Below, in pieces: positions 33,505 to 42,411 of a stretch of 51,722 nucleotides of DNA. The notes under the pieces are model-generated. The model was not told the DNA's origin and did not search any database. It saw only the letters and a list, made by a program, of their open reading frames with translations. Location of the stretch: positions 1 through 51,722 of the forward strand of contig JAHYIT010000022.1 of NCBI GenBank assembly GCA_019429205.1, read 5' to 3'. The DNA is from Mariniphaga sp. (lineage in GTDB: Bacteria > Bacteroidota > Bacteroidia > Bacteroidales > Prolixibacteraceae). The stretch's first letter is position 1. Every line of letters starts with the position of its first letter. The position numbers and the translations under genes were made by a program.

Positions 33505-34620
33505 ATGATAAAATTGATAAATACAATAACCATTATTTTTTTTACGGTTAGCTTAACTGCCCAATCCACTGATTCCTGGCCCATTTTTCGTGGAAACCAG
33601 CAGTTGACAGGTGTTTCCAAAACCGAACTGCCGAACCAGCCCAAATTGCTCTGGACATTCCAAACGGGCGATAACATTAAATCGGCGCCGGTGGTTGACC
33701 AGGGAAAAGTAGTGATTGGTTCCACTGATGGTGTGGTTTACTGTCTCGATTTGCAGGGAAAACTTCTTTGGAAGTATGAAACTTCAAATACAATAGAAGC
33801 ACCTGCACTTATCTATAAAAATACCGTTTACATTGGCAACCTCGATGGAAATTTTTATGCCCTCGATTTAAATACAGGTGCCAAAAAGTGGGAGTACGAA
33901 ACCGACAATCAGATCATTGGTTCAGCCAACTGGTGGGAGGCTGGCGGTACTACCTATATTCTGGTTGGCAGTTACGATTATTATCTGCATTGCGTGGATG
34001 CTCAATCCGGCGAAGTAATATGGAAATACGAATCAGACAATTTTATTAATGGTGCTCCTGCCTGTTCAGATGGAAAAACTTTTTTTGGCGGCTGCGACGG
34101 GTTTCTGCATGTGGTGGATATTGTTACCGGAAAGGCAGATAAAAAAATTGACGTAGCAACATACGTGCCTGGTTCGCCTGCGCTGGAAAAGCAAAAAGCG
34201 TATCTGGGCGATTACGACGGCCGGTTCTTTCAGGTGGACATTGAAAAAGAGGAAACCAGTTGGGAGTGGGAAGATAAAAATACTACACTGCCGTTTATCG
34301 CTTCACCTGCAGTGATGGGAAACCGGCTTTTTACGGCAAACCACAACAAATTCCTGTACAGTTTCGAAAAAAGCAGCGGTAAAAAACTTTGGGAATACAA
34401 CACCGGGAATCGAGTGGAAGCCTCACCGGTGGTGGCTGGAAATAAAGTGGTAGTAGCCAACATGCGCGGCGATTTGGCATTTGTAAACCTTTTGGATGGG
34501 AAAGTTGTTTGGACTTATGAAATTGGCAGCCAGATTATCCACAATCCTGCCCTGGCCGGTGGACGGATATTTGTGGGCGCCTATGACGGCAATGTGTATT
34601 GTTTCGGAAGCCCCTCCTGA
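33505..34620 (+). CDS. Secreted PQQ-like/BamB-like propeller protein
   Basis: The product is 371 residues from the ATG at 33505, with a signal peptide (INTITIIFFTVSLTAQS), then WPIFRGNQQLTGVSKTELPN. It has seven to eight very regular blades of about 40 residues (APVVDQGKVVIGSTDGVVYC, APALIYKNTVYIGNLDGNFY, ASPVVAGNKVVVANMRGDLA). More regular and shorter than the tandem paralogues at 18-22 kb, it is closer to classic BamB-like repeats. It closes the redox cluster. Predicted periplasmic. Confidence 0.88.
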   Translation: MIKLINTITIIFFTVSLTAQSTDSWPIFRGNQQLTGVSKTELPNQPKLLWTFQTGDNIKSAPVVDQGKVVIGSTDGVVYCLDLQGKLLWKYETSNTIEAPALIYKNTVYIGNLDGNFYALDLNTGAKKWEYETDNQIIGSANWWEAGGTTYILVGSYDYYLHCVDAQSGEVIWKYESDNFINGAPACSDGKTFFGGCDGFLHVVDIVTGKADKKIDVATYVPGSPALEKQKAYLGDYDGRFFQVDIEKEETSWEWEDKNTTLPFIASPAVMGNRLFTANHNKFLYSFEKSSGKKLWEYNTGNRVEASPVVAGNKVVVANMRGDLAFVNLLDGKVVWTYEIGSQIIHNPALAGGRIFVGAYDGNVYCFGSPS

Positions 34621-34778
34621 CCTCCCCAAAGGGGAGGAAGTAGGAAAGACTTTTTCCGCCAGCCAGCATAAATCTCCTCAAAAGGGAGAAATAAGTAAAT
34701 CGTTCATTATGAAATTTTAATATAAAATAAATCTTCTTCTCTCCCCCTTTGGGGGAGTTGGAGGGGGCTGGAGGTTTT
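34621..34778. repeat. Spacer element bounded by CTCCCC...GGGGAG palindromes
   Basis: CCTCCCCAAAGGGGAGG at 34621-34637 directly follows the propeller stop, TCTCCTCAAAAGGGAGA is at 34672-34688, and CTCCCCCTTTGGGGGAG is at 34741-34757. These are members of a common Bacteroidota spacer palindrome type and resemble 36988-37003. The right end supplies a GGAGG ribosome-binding site for the glycosyltransferase. Confidence 0.6.
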
Positions 34779-36071
34779 ATGAACATCATACAAATTATAC
34801 CCGGTTCGGGAGGAAGTTTTTACTGCGGCAACTGCCTGCGCGACAGCAAATATTTTAATGCACTGCGGGCCGAGGGGCACAATGTAACCAAAATTCCCAT
34901 GTACCTCCCATTGTTTGCCGATGAACACGACATATCCGATGTGCCTATTTTTTACGGTGCAATCAGTCTTTACCTGAAGCAGGTTTATCCCATTTTCAGA
35001 AAGGCGCCGGAGTGGGTAGATAAATTGTTGAATTCAAAGCCCATGATGAAACTGGCAGCTTCTATGGCTGGTTCTACAAGAGCTAAGGGGCTGGAGGACA
35101 TGACCTTTTCCATGCTTTTGGGTGAGGAAGGCGAGCAAAAGGCAGAACTTGACCACATGGTGAACTGGATTGCCGAACATTGCAGACCCGACATTATTCA
35201 TATTTCAAATGCGTTGCTTTTGGGACTGGCCCGCCGGTTAAAAGAAAAAATTGGAGTGCCTGTACTTTGTTCGCTGCAGGACGAAGATGTTTGGATTGAC
35301 CCTATGCAACCTCAGTTTCAGAAGAAAATCTGGGATTTGATGCACGAGCGGGCAAAAGATGTAGATGCTCTGGTTTCGGTAAGCAATTATTTTGCCGGTG
35401 AAATGAAAAAGCGGATGAACCTCTCCGGGGAAAAGATTAAAACCATCCATCTGGGCGTTGCAGTGGAAGATTATAAATACATTTCTCCAAGGGAAAAGGA
35501 ACGCAACGTAGGATACATTTCACGGATGTGCCACAAAGATGGTTTCGACATTGTGGTGGATGCATTTATCGAACTGAAAAAGAAACCGGGATTTGAAGAC
35601 GTAAAACTCATTTCTACAGGTGGTTCCACTGGTGACGATGCCAAATTTCTAAAGGAACAGAAGCGGAAAATAAAGGAAAACGGACTTTCAGAATCGTTTG
35701 AAATTCTGCCAGAATTTGAAGATGAAGCCGTTCATGATTTCTTCAAAAAGGTATCCCTGGTTTCGGTACCGGTGCGCATTGGCGAAGCATTTGGTATTTA
35801 CCTGCTGGAATCAATGGCTTCCGGCGTTCCGGTAGTTCAGCCTGCACTGGGCGCTTTTCCCGAAATTGTGAAGTTGTCGGGTGGAGGTGTGACTTATAAG
35901 CCCAATTCACCGGAGAAGCTGAGCGAATCCCTTGCCGGTCTGCTTTCCGACCCGGAAAAACTGGATAAACTGAGCCGTGCCGGATACGAAGGAACCAAAG
36001 CAAATTTTGATATTCATGCCAAGGCAAAAGACACTCTTGAATTGTATGAAAAATTATCACAAAAAGAATAA
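34779..36071 (+). CDS. GT4-family glycosyltransferase
   Basis: The product is 430 residues from the ATG at 34779, which has a good GGAGG site 4-8 nt upstream. GT-B fold: N-terminal PGSGGSFYCGNCLRDSKYFN, central LGVAVEDYKYISPREKERNV, and the C-terminal E-x7-E donor-site motif EAFGIYLLESMASGVPVV. It probably transfers a sugar from a nucleotide donor in the cytoplasm; acceptor unknown. It follows the redox cluster in the same direction but no glycan genes surround it, so its link to the cluster is uncertain. Confidence 0.88.
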   Translation: MNIIQIIPGSGGSFYCGNCLRDSKYFNALRAEGHNVTKIPMYLPLFADEHDISDVPIFYGAISLYLKQVYPIFRKAPEWVDKLLNSKPMMKLAASMAGSTRAKGLEDMTFSMLLGEEGEQKAELDHMVNWIAEHCRPDIIHISNALLLGLARRLKEKIGVPVLCSLQDEDVWIDPMQPQFQKKIWDLMHERAKDVDALVSVSNYFAGEMKKRMNLSGEKIKTIHLGVAVEDYKYISPREKERNVGYISRMCHKDGFDIVVDAFIELKKKPGFEDVKLISTGGSTGDDAKFLKEQKRKIKENGLSESFEILPEFEDEAVHDFFKKVSLVSVPVRIGEAFGIYLLESMASGVPVVQPALGAFPEIVKLSGGGVTYKPNSPEKLSESLAGLLSDPEKLDKLSRAGYEGTKANFDIHAKAKDTLELYEKLSQKE

Positions 36072-36101
36072 AGAGCAAATATTAGCCGGGAGTTAATTTT
36101 A

Positions 36102-36122
36102 CACCGGCGCTTCAGCCCGGTG
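36102..36122. repeat. REP-like palindrome, copy 3
   Basis: CACCGG-CGCTTCAGC-CCGGTG is followed by GATT. It shares the core and tail of the copies at 24.5 and 24.9 kb. It lies in the 237-bp spacer before the ABC exporter; a second GGGCTTTAGCATT stretch follows near 36142. Confidence 0.5.
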
Positions 36123-36222
36123 ATTTTAAACATTACTTTTTGGGCTTTAGCATTTAATGATGAAACGAGCCATGAGTAAAATTTTCACACACAACTTGTC
36201 CCGGGTTAAAGGAAGGGAAATG

Positions 36223-36253
36223 TTTATATGGCGAGTTCCATCGAATACCTTTG
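36223..36253 (+). promoter_or_regulatory. Candidate promoter for the ABC exporter operon
   Basis: TACCTTTG at 36246-36253 is a perfect -7 box; TTTA at 36223-36226 takes the -33 position 19 bp upstream, so that half is weak. The leader to the ATPase ATG would be about 50 nt. Confidence 0.5.
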
Positions 36254-36308
36254 AAAATTAACAATCATAATGAGATGAAATTTGTTCTCACATTAATAGA
36301 AAAAACTG

Positions 36309-36983
36309 ATGCTTTTACAACTGCAAAACATAACAAAAGGCTACGGCGAACCGGGCACTCACAGCTACCGGCCGGTGTTAAAAGAACTCAATATTGAGGT
36401 GGCCAAAGGTGAGAAAATTGCCATTGTAGGGCCAAGCGGCTCAGGGAAAACCACCTTGCTGAACCTGGTTGGTGCGCTTGACCAACCGGAAGAAGGAAAA
36501 ATCCTGTTCGACGGGAAAGACATTACTGGTTATTCGAAAACCGAACTGGCCAATTTCCGGAACAAGCACCTGGGTTTCATCTTCCAGTTACACCACCTGA
36601 TGCCGCAGCTTACACTCATTGAAAATGTGTTGCTGCCATTGCTTCCGCAGGGGAAAAGTAATTCGAAAGAAAATAAAGAGTGGGCCGAACACCTTATTAA
36701 AAAAGTAGGAATTTGGGAACAGCGCGAACAAAAACCGTCGCAATTATCGGGAGGTGAATGTCAACGTACTGCTGTGGTTCGGGCACTAATTAACAAACCG
36801 GAACTGCTGCTGGCTGATGAACCCACCGGCGCTCTCGACGAGGAAAACGCAAATGCACTTACCGAACTGCTGATGAATTTAAGTGAAGAGGAAGGCGTAA
36901 CATTGATAAATGTAACCCATGCTTCCGCTCAGGCAGACCGGATGGATAAAAAGTACACGTTGAAAAACGGGAAGTTAATTTAA
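36309..36983 (+). CDS. ABC transporter ATP-binding protein (LolD/MacB-type)
   Basis: The product is 224 residues, the usual size for the MacB/LolD/FtsE group. Motifs: Walker A GPSGSGKTT, Q-loop FIFQLHHLMPQLT, signature LSGGECQRTAVVRAL (Cys in place of the usual Gln), Walker B LLLADEPTGALD, H-loop NVTHA. It powers the adjacent FtsX-type permease, 45 bp downstream. The group works by mechanotransmission on lipoproteins, peptides or drugs rather than by transport through the membrane. Confidence 0.95.
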   Translation: MLLQLQNITKGYGEPGTHSYRPVLKELNIEVAKGEKIAIVGPSGSGKTTLLNLVGALDQPEEGKILFDGKDITGYSKTELANFRNKHLGFIFQLHHLMPQLTLIENVLLPLLPQGKSNSKENKEWAEHLIKKVGIWEQREQKPSQLSGGECQRTAVVRALINKPELLLADEPTGALDEENANALTELLMNLSEEEGVTLINVTHASAQADRMDKKYTLKNGKLI

Positions 36984-36987
36984 GATT

Positions 36988-37003
36988 CTCCCCTTTTGGG
37001 GAG
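36988..37003. repeat. CTCCCC...GGGGAG palindrome between ATPase and permease
   Basis: CTCCCC-TTTT-GGGGAG is followed by GTCCGAAGGAC (37006-37016), two small hairpins in the 45-bp intercistronic gap; same family as at 34.6-34.8 kb. They may set relative expression of the two genes. Confidence 0.6.
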
Positions 37004-37028
37004 ATGTCCGAAGGACAGAGGGGCTCTT

Positions 37029-40000
37029 ATGACAAAATTTAACTACATATTAAAATCTTTTTTACATTACCTGAAAGCCAATCTGCTGGTGGCTTTGGGA
37101 GTGGCCATCAGTACGATGGTTTTAACCGGGTCGCTTATTATTGGCGATTCGGTGCGTCACAGCCTTGAACAAACCACTTTTTTCCGGTTGGGCGAAACTA
37201 CTCATTTGGTTGCAGTTACAGAAAGATACTTCCGGCAGGAAATGGCAGATGAGATGGAAGCTGACAACCCTGAAATTCAGGCAGCGCCCATTTTGCTGCT
37301 CGAAGGGGTGGCTGTAGCCGACGGCGGTCAGCGCCGTGTAAACCGGGTACAGATTGTGGGTGTTGAAACAAACTTTGAAAAAATCGCTCAATCTGGAATT
37401 TATGCTGAACTTGAAGGGAATGAAATAGTTATAAGTAATAATCTGGCCGAAAGGCTGGAGGTTGGCGAAGGCGGCAACATTCTCGTCCGGATAAAAAAGG
37501 CCAGCCTGATTCCCATGAATGCGCCGTTTGTTTCGGCTGAAGAAACCAGTGTTTCGTTGCGGGCAACCATTAAAAAAGTGGTCGATAAAGAGGAAATGGG
37601 ACGGTTCAGCCTGAAAACATCGCAAACAGCTCCTTACAATATTTTTATTTCGATTGACCGTTTAAACCGCCTGATGGAATTTGAAGGGAAGGCCAATCAT
37701 ATTTTGGTTTCTTCAGATTTAAAAGCCGGAGAAGTTCGAAAATCGGTTGAAAACTGCCTGACCCCTGTCGATGCCGGTTTGAAAATGAAATACATTGTTG
37801 CTACCGGCGAACTGGAAATTTCCACCGAACGGGTTTTTATGGAACCCAAAGTGGCACAGATTCTGGAAAAACTGCCCGGTTCAAAACCGATGATTACCTA
37901 TTTTGTGAATGGAATCTCCACCAATCTCCACCAATCACAATTAATCTCTACCAATCTCCATCAATCACTTTCCATCCCTTATTCATTTGTTTCATCTCTC
38001 GAAGGCAACCAACTTGCCGACAACGAAATCATTCTCACCCAATGGGCTGCCGACGATTTGGGCGCACAACCGGGTGATACCATCAGTATAAAATATTTGG
38101 AAATCGGTCCGCTGCGGCAATTAATTGATCGCGGGGACGATTTTATCCTGAAAGAAATTGTTCCCATGTCGAAAGTTTGGGCCGACTCCACCCGGATGCC
38201 CTGGTTGCCCGGACTTTCGGATGCCGGCCATTGTCGCGAGTGGGATGCCGGAGTGCCCATCGATTTAGATGCCATTCGCGACAAAGATGAAGATTACTGG
38301 ACTGAATGGGGAGGAGCACCGAAAGCATACGTTTCGCTGAACAAAGCACTTGAAATGTGGGAGAACCGGTTTGGAGTTTACACAGCAGTGAGATACCCGG
38401 CAGAATCATTTAATGAAGAGAAATACAGGCAGGTTTTTGCCGAAAACATAAGACCATCCGATTTGGGAATGGCAGTGGAGCCCATTCGTGAGGCAGGTTT
38501 GAGGGCCGCCCGCCAGGGAACAGATTTCAGCGGGTTGTTTTTGGGACTGAGCTTTTTTATTCTTATTGCGGCAATTATTTTAACGGCCCTGCTTTTTCGC
38601 CTCAACATCGAAACCCGTTCTGCTGAAGTGGGCATTCTTTCGGCACTTGGTTTCAAAGAAAAACAGGTGCGCAGCTTTTTCCTGCTCGAAGGGTTTGCTG
38701 TTGCGCTGGCTGGCGGACTTTTGGGATTGGCCTTATCAGTTTTTTACACCAAAGCCGTTTTTCAAATTTTAAACTCCCTTTGGTTCGACATTGTGCGCAC
38801 CAATGTGCTGCTCATAAAAATTTATCCGTTTACCCTGGTTTTAGGGCTGATAATCAGTCTGGCCGTTTCGCTTGGCGCTATTTTTATTTCCATTTACCGT
38901 TACCAGAACCGCAAAACAGCCGAACTGCAAAAACGTACCGGTTCTGAAATGAAAAAAAGCAGGCGCCTTGCGCTGGATGCGTTGATGTGGATTTCCCTGG
39001 TTATCCCGGTAGTTTTGTTGCTTATGCAACTGATTCGCTCCGGTGCGCTTAATCCCATGCTTTTCTTTTTGTCGGGTGGATTGCTGTTGCATGGTTTGCT
39101 GTTGGCTTACCGGAAAATCCTGTTGGGAATGGAGATTCAAAAAACCGGAAAAATTCGTTTGGAAAAACTTTCGCGGCTGAATCTTGCCCGAAATCGGGGA
39201 CGTTCATTAACCGTGGTTATTTTGTTTGCATTGGGTACTTTTCTGGTCATTTCCACCGGTTCCTACAAACTCGATTTGTTTGCCAATGCGCAGGATAAAT
39301 CGAGCGGAACAGGCGGTTTTCTCTGGTTTGCTGAAACAACCATGCCGGTGCTTTATAACCTGAACGACCCGGGAAAAAGGGCAGACGAAGGGATTTACGA
39401 AGATTTTACCGCCGTACAATTCCGGCAGGTGGAAGGCGATGATGCAAGTTGCCTCAACCTGAACCGTATTGAGCAGCCGGCTATTCTGGGGGTGAACCCG
39501 GAAGTCCTGAGCGGACGGTTTTCATTTGCCACGCGCATGAAAGGGCTGGATGCCGAAGACCCTTGGGCGGCTTTAGATGATTCTTTTGATGATGGTTCCA
39601 TTCCGGCCATTGCCGACCAAACTGTTATTCAGTGGGGACTGGGAAAAAAGGTTGGCGATGAGTTGCTTTACCAAAATGAAAAAGGAGACACGCTACGGTT
39701 AAAACTTATTGCAGGAACTACACCTTCCATTTTTCAGGGATATGTGATTATTTCCAATGAACATTTTTTGAGAAACTTTCCTTCCAACAGTGGTTCGTAC
39801 CTTTTTCTCATAGATGGCGAACCTGAACAGGGAGAGGCCATCGGCGAAGAGCTCCGTTCGGTTTTCCGCGATTTTGGCTGGGAAATGGAAAACACAGCCA
39901 AACGACTGGTGGAATTTTATTCGGTTACCAACACCTACCTGAGCATTTTTCTGGCGCTCGGTGCATTGGGAATGATTCTCGGAACCATCGGGCTGGCAGT

Positions 40001-40316
40001 TATTCTGGCCCGCACGATTCTGGAACGCCGCCGCGAAATTGCGCTGATGCAGGCCATCGGTTTTGGGACCAGGCAACTATTCCGTTTACTGGTAAACGAA
40101 TACCTGATATTGCTGGTTGCCGGCGTTTTAACCGGATTTGTTACCGCAGTGGTGGCAACTCTTCCATCTTTCATTTCATCGAATACTGATGCCTCTTTGG
40201 GAACAGTTGCACTGATTACCGTACTCATTCTTATCAACGGAATTATATGGATTGCCGGACTGAGCTGGTTTTCTTTGCAGAAGAAGAAACTGGTAACCGG
40301 GTTGAGAGTGGAATAG
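37029..40316 (+). CDS. FtsX/MacB-type ABC transporter permease, large
   Basis: The product is 1095 residues from the ATG at 37029. N-terminal helix (LLVALGVAISTMVLTGSLII), large periplasmic domain (about 40-500), FtsX helices (GLFLGLSFFILIAAIILTAL, then FFLLEGFAVALAGGLLGLAL), a middle block of helices, a second periplasmic domain (about 750-960), and a final FtsX core (YLSIFLALGALGMILGTIGL ... LILINGIIWIAGLSWFSL). This is the tandem-FtsX (DUF214) layout with about ten membrane helices. Substrate unknown; lipoprotein or outer-membrane export is the family's usual theme. A repetitive stretch (STNLHQS twice) sits in the first periplasmic domain. Confidence 0.92.
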   Translation: MTKFNYILKSFLHYLKANLLVALGVAISTMVLTGSLIIGDSVRHSLEQTTFFRLGETTHLVAVTERYFRQEMADEMEADNPEIQAAPILLLEGVAVADGGQRRVNRVQIVGVETNFEKIAQSGIYAELEGNEIVISNNLAERLEVGEGGNILVRIKKASLIPMNAPFVSAEETSVSLRATIKKVVDKEEMGRFSLKTSQTAPYNIFISIDRLNRLMEFEGKANHILVSSDLKAGEVRKSVENCLTPVDAGLKMKYIVATGELEISTERVFMEPKVAQILEKLPGSKPMITYFVNGISTNLHQSQLISTNLHQSLSIPYSFVSSLEGNQLADNEIILTQWAADDLGAQPGDTISIKYLEIGPLRQLIDRGDDFILKEIVPMSKVWADSTRMPWLPGLSDAGHCREWDAGVPIDLDAIRDKDEDYWTEWGGAPKAYVSLNKALEMWENRFGVYTAVRYPAESFNEEKYRQVFAENIRPSDLGMAVEPIREAGLRAARQGTDFSGLFLGLSFFILIAAIILTALLFRLNIETRSAEVGILSALGFKEKQVRSFFLLEGFAVALAGGLLGLALSVFYTKAVFQILNSLWFDIVRTNVLLIKIYPFTLVLGLIISLAVSLGAIFISIYRYQNRKTAELQKRTGSEMKKSRRLALDALMWISLVIPVVLLLMQLIRSGALNPMLFFLSGGLLLHGLLLAYRKILLGMEIQKTGKIRLEKLSRLNLARNRGRSLTVVILFALGTFLVISTGSYKLDLFANAQDKSSGTGGFLWFAETTMPVLYNLNDPGKRADEGIYEDFTAVQFRQVEGDDASCLNLNRIEQPAILGVNPEVLSGRFSFATRMKGLDAEDPWAALDDSFDDGSIPAIADQTVIQWGLGKKVGDELLYQNEKGDTLRLKLIAGTTPSIFQGYVIISNEHFLRNFPSNSGSYLFLIDGEPEQGEAIGEELRSVFRDFGWEMENTAKRLVEFYSVTNTYLSIFLALGALGMILGTIGLAVILARTILERRREIALMQAIGFGTRQLFRLLVNEYLILLVAGVLTGFVTAVVATLPSFISSNTDASLGTVALITVLILINGIIWIAGLSWFSLQKKKLVTGLRVE
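37913..37968 (+). repeat. 10-bp tandem repeat inside the permease gene
   Basis: Imperfect units of AATCTCCACC (AATCTCCACC, AATCTCCACC, AATCACAATT, AATCTCTACC, AATCTCCATC, AATCAC) give about 5.6 copies in 56 bp. They encode ISTNLHQS twice, which looks foreign in this periplasmic domain. A 10-bp change would shift the frame. Confidence 0.8.
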
Positions 40317-40436
40317 GACTATCTATCTTTGGAATAGGATATTAACTAAATATTTTTAATTTTGCTATTAGTTTATTATTATTAATAAGGAATTGAAACG
40401 TTAAACCAAGATGAATAACTAATTTAAATTTTCCAC

Positions 40437-40991
40437 ATGCGGTTACTTAATTTTTTTGATCAAGGAATTATCCTAAATATTGTTCTAAGCGGCCTTGGTG
40501 GAGCTATTCTTGCAACTTTAATCGTAATTATAAATAATAAATGCAAAGAATTAAGAAAAGAAAAAAATCTATTTAAAGGATTATTTTCTGAAATGAAGGT
40601 AAATTTAGAATATTTGAAACACAACTATGATACAGCTTGTCAAATTTTAAATAATAAGAAAAGTTCAGGTATTTTTATATATGTCAGAAACTTTATATGT
40701 GTGCAAATTTTAACTTCAGGAGAAATAAAATTACAGAATGAAACAAGAAAAAATATTGAGCATTATTTAGTTACTTTAGATCATTTGAATCAAATGATTA
40801 AGAAGGCTGAATCTGAAAAAATTATTGCAAACGAATCAAAGAATACTATTGAGAAAATCAAACGATATTGTCGTGATGATGAAAATGAATATAAGAAAGG
40901 GTGTGATTTTGTAAAAAAAGGCATTTTAAAAATTCAGAATAATTTATTTAGTAAAAAGAGATATTTAAGAAACAATTTTATGGTAGAATAA
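40437..40991 (+). CDS. Uncharacterised membrane-anchored coiled-coil protein
   Basis: The product is 184 residues: one N-terminal helix (GIILNIVLSGLGGAILATLI, about 10-30) followed by a Lys/Glu/Asn-rich, mainly helical cytoplasmic part. It is AT-rich compared with the genes on its left. It resembles no family I know; small proteins of this layout are frequent beside accessory or defence genes. It lies 39 bp upstream of the 41031 gene and is probably co-transcribed with it. Confidence 0.65.
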   Translation: MRLLNFFDQGIILNIVLSGLGGAILATLIVIINNKCKELRKEKNLFKGLFSEMKVNLEYLKHNYDTACQILNNKKSSGIFIYVRNFICVQILTSGEIKLQNETRKNIEHYLVTLDHLNQMIKKAESEKIIANESKNTIEKIKRYCRDDENEYKKGCDFVKKGILKIQNNLFSKKRYLRNNFMVE

Positions 40992-41030
40992 AAATAATTT
41001 ACTTTTTGATTGAATATTAAATTGGTATAA

Positions 41031-42359
41031 ATGTCATTAATTAATTGCCCTGAATGTGAAAAAGAAGTAAGTAGTCAAGCAGTGAGTTGTCCACATTGTG
41101 GTTTCCCTTTGCAGAGTGATGATTCTGATTATTTAGCTTGTCCTAAATGTTTATCAAAGAGATTACATATAGAAAAAGCTGGTTTTAGTGGTAAAAAGGC
41201 TTTTGCTGGTGCTCTATTGACAGGTGGAATAGGGATTTTGGCTGGAACTATTGGAAGTAAAAATCTTTATATCACTTGTTTAAGTTGTAGTAATAGATTT
41301 AAAGCTAAAGATGCTTATTTATTGAAGGTGGGCAAATCAGCAGAAGCACTGGATAAAAAAATAATAAGTGAATATGAAAAGCATAAAAGTTTAATGGGTG
41401 CGGTTAAGCTATATCATGACGAAACAAAAATACCTTTGGTAAAATCAAAAGAATATGTAACAAATTTATTAAAGAGAAATAATATTGAAGTTGTTAATAG
41501 TCAGTTAAATAGTGTGGTTTTTATAATTGTAGTTATTTTCGTTTTGTTCATTACAATTATATTTTTAGTAAATGATTTTTCGTGTAAAAATAATAGATCA
41601 AGCATTGAAAATAGTATTTATCAAGAAAATAAAAGCTATTCCAATAATAAAGATTCATTTCAAATTTCACAAAATTTAGTTGTCGGGGAGATTTATAAAA
41701 TAGAAGGTACGCAAATAGCGTTAAGAACTGGACCGGGGGATAATTTTGATAAGCTAATAAATGAAAAGTTTTCTAACCTTATAAATGAAATTCACTATGC
41801 AAACGTTGATGGTTCAACAAAGATCAAATTATTGAATCTGAAAATTGGTTGGGCAAAAGTTCAAGTTGTTGAACCAGAATGGTTAAAGGAAACTCATATA
41901 GGTTGGATTCCAATAAAGCATGTTGTTGAAAAGCAATTAAATGAAATATTATTTGAAGAGATCAATAAAGATTTTTTAATTTTTTTATTAGAAAGCATTA
42001 AAAACAAAGAACTTATAGAAAAAGAGCTAAATAAATTGTATTTTTTTGAAGATGCAAATGGAATTTATAAATTTCAAGAAAAAATTAGAAATAAAGGAAT
42101 TCATGTTATAGATATTGTGGAATTTTCTGACCTTGTTATTTTTCATACAGTTAATAAGGATTTGTTTATTCAAATTAGCGGTCAATTAAATGAAATCAAG
42201 AACCAACAAGAATTTATTGAAGCCTCAGATATTGGTAAGAGATTCCAAGAGGAAAAATATATCTTTGAAACATTAGAACCTAAATCTGGTATTGATCCTC
42301 AGCAAAATATTTACTATGATATCTATGTTTATCGTAACAAAAGTGTCAATTTAAATTGA
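41031..42359 (+). CDS. Zinc-ribbon, L7/L12-like and SH3-like membrane protein
   Basis: The product is 442 residues. N-terminus: a zinc ribbon (LINCPECEKEVSSQAVSCPH, then CGF), then a second ribbon-like set (YLACPKC ... ITCLSCSNRFK). At about 118-150 (MGAVKLYHDETKIPLVKSKE) it looks like the ribosomal L7/L12 C-terminal fold seen in several membrane proteins. A membrane helix follows at about 165-185 (VVFIIVVIFVLFITIIFLV), then an SH3-like domain (VGEIYKIEGTQIALRTGPGD ... GWIPIKHV) and a C-terminal region of unknown fold. AT-rich. Overall function unknown. Confidence 0.72.
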   Translation: MSLINCPECEKEVSSQAVSCPHCGFPLQSDDSDYLACPKCLSKRLHIEKAGFSGKKAFAGALLTGGIGILAGTIGSKNLYITCLSCSNRFKAKDAYLLKVGKSAEALDKKIISEYEKHKSLMGAVKLYHDETKIPLVKSKEYVTNLLKRNNIEVVNSQLNSVVFIIVVIFVLFITIIFLVNDFSCKNNRSSIENSIYQENKSYSNNKDSFQISQNLVVGEIYKIEGTQIALRTGPGDNFDKLINEKFSNLINEIHYANVDGSTKIKLLNLKIGWAKVQVVEPEWLKETHIGWIPIKHVVEKQLNEILFEEINKDFLIFLLESIKNKELIEKELNKLYFFEDANGIYKFQEKIRNKGIHVIDIVEFSDLVIFHTVNKDLFIQISGQLNEIKNQQEFIEASDIGKRFQEEKYIFETLEPKSGIDPQQNIYYDIYVYRNKSVNLN

Positions 42360-42411
42360 ACTTCGATATTGTTTTGTGAGTTGACTTTATTGATATTAGT
42401 GAAGAATAGTT

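Noticed and set aside
18174-34620. PQQ-dependent alcohol dehydrogenases
   Set aside because: The propellers lack the adjacent-Cys disulfide, Ca-binding and catalytic Asp layout, and haem C-x-x-C-H of quinoprotein dehydrogenases; they look like BamB-type structural propellers.
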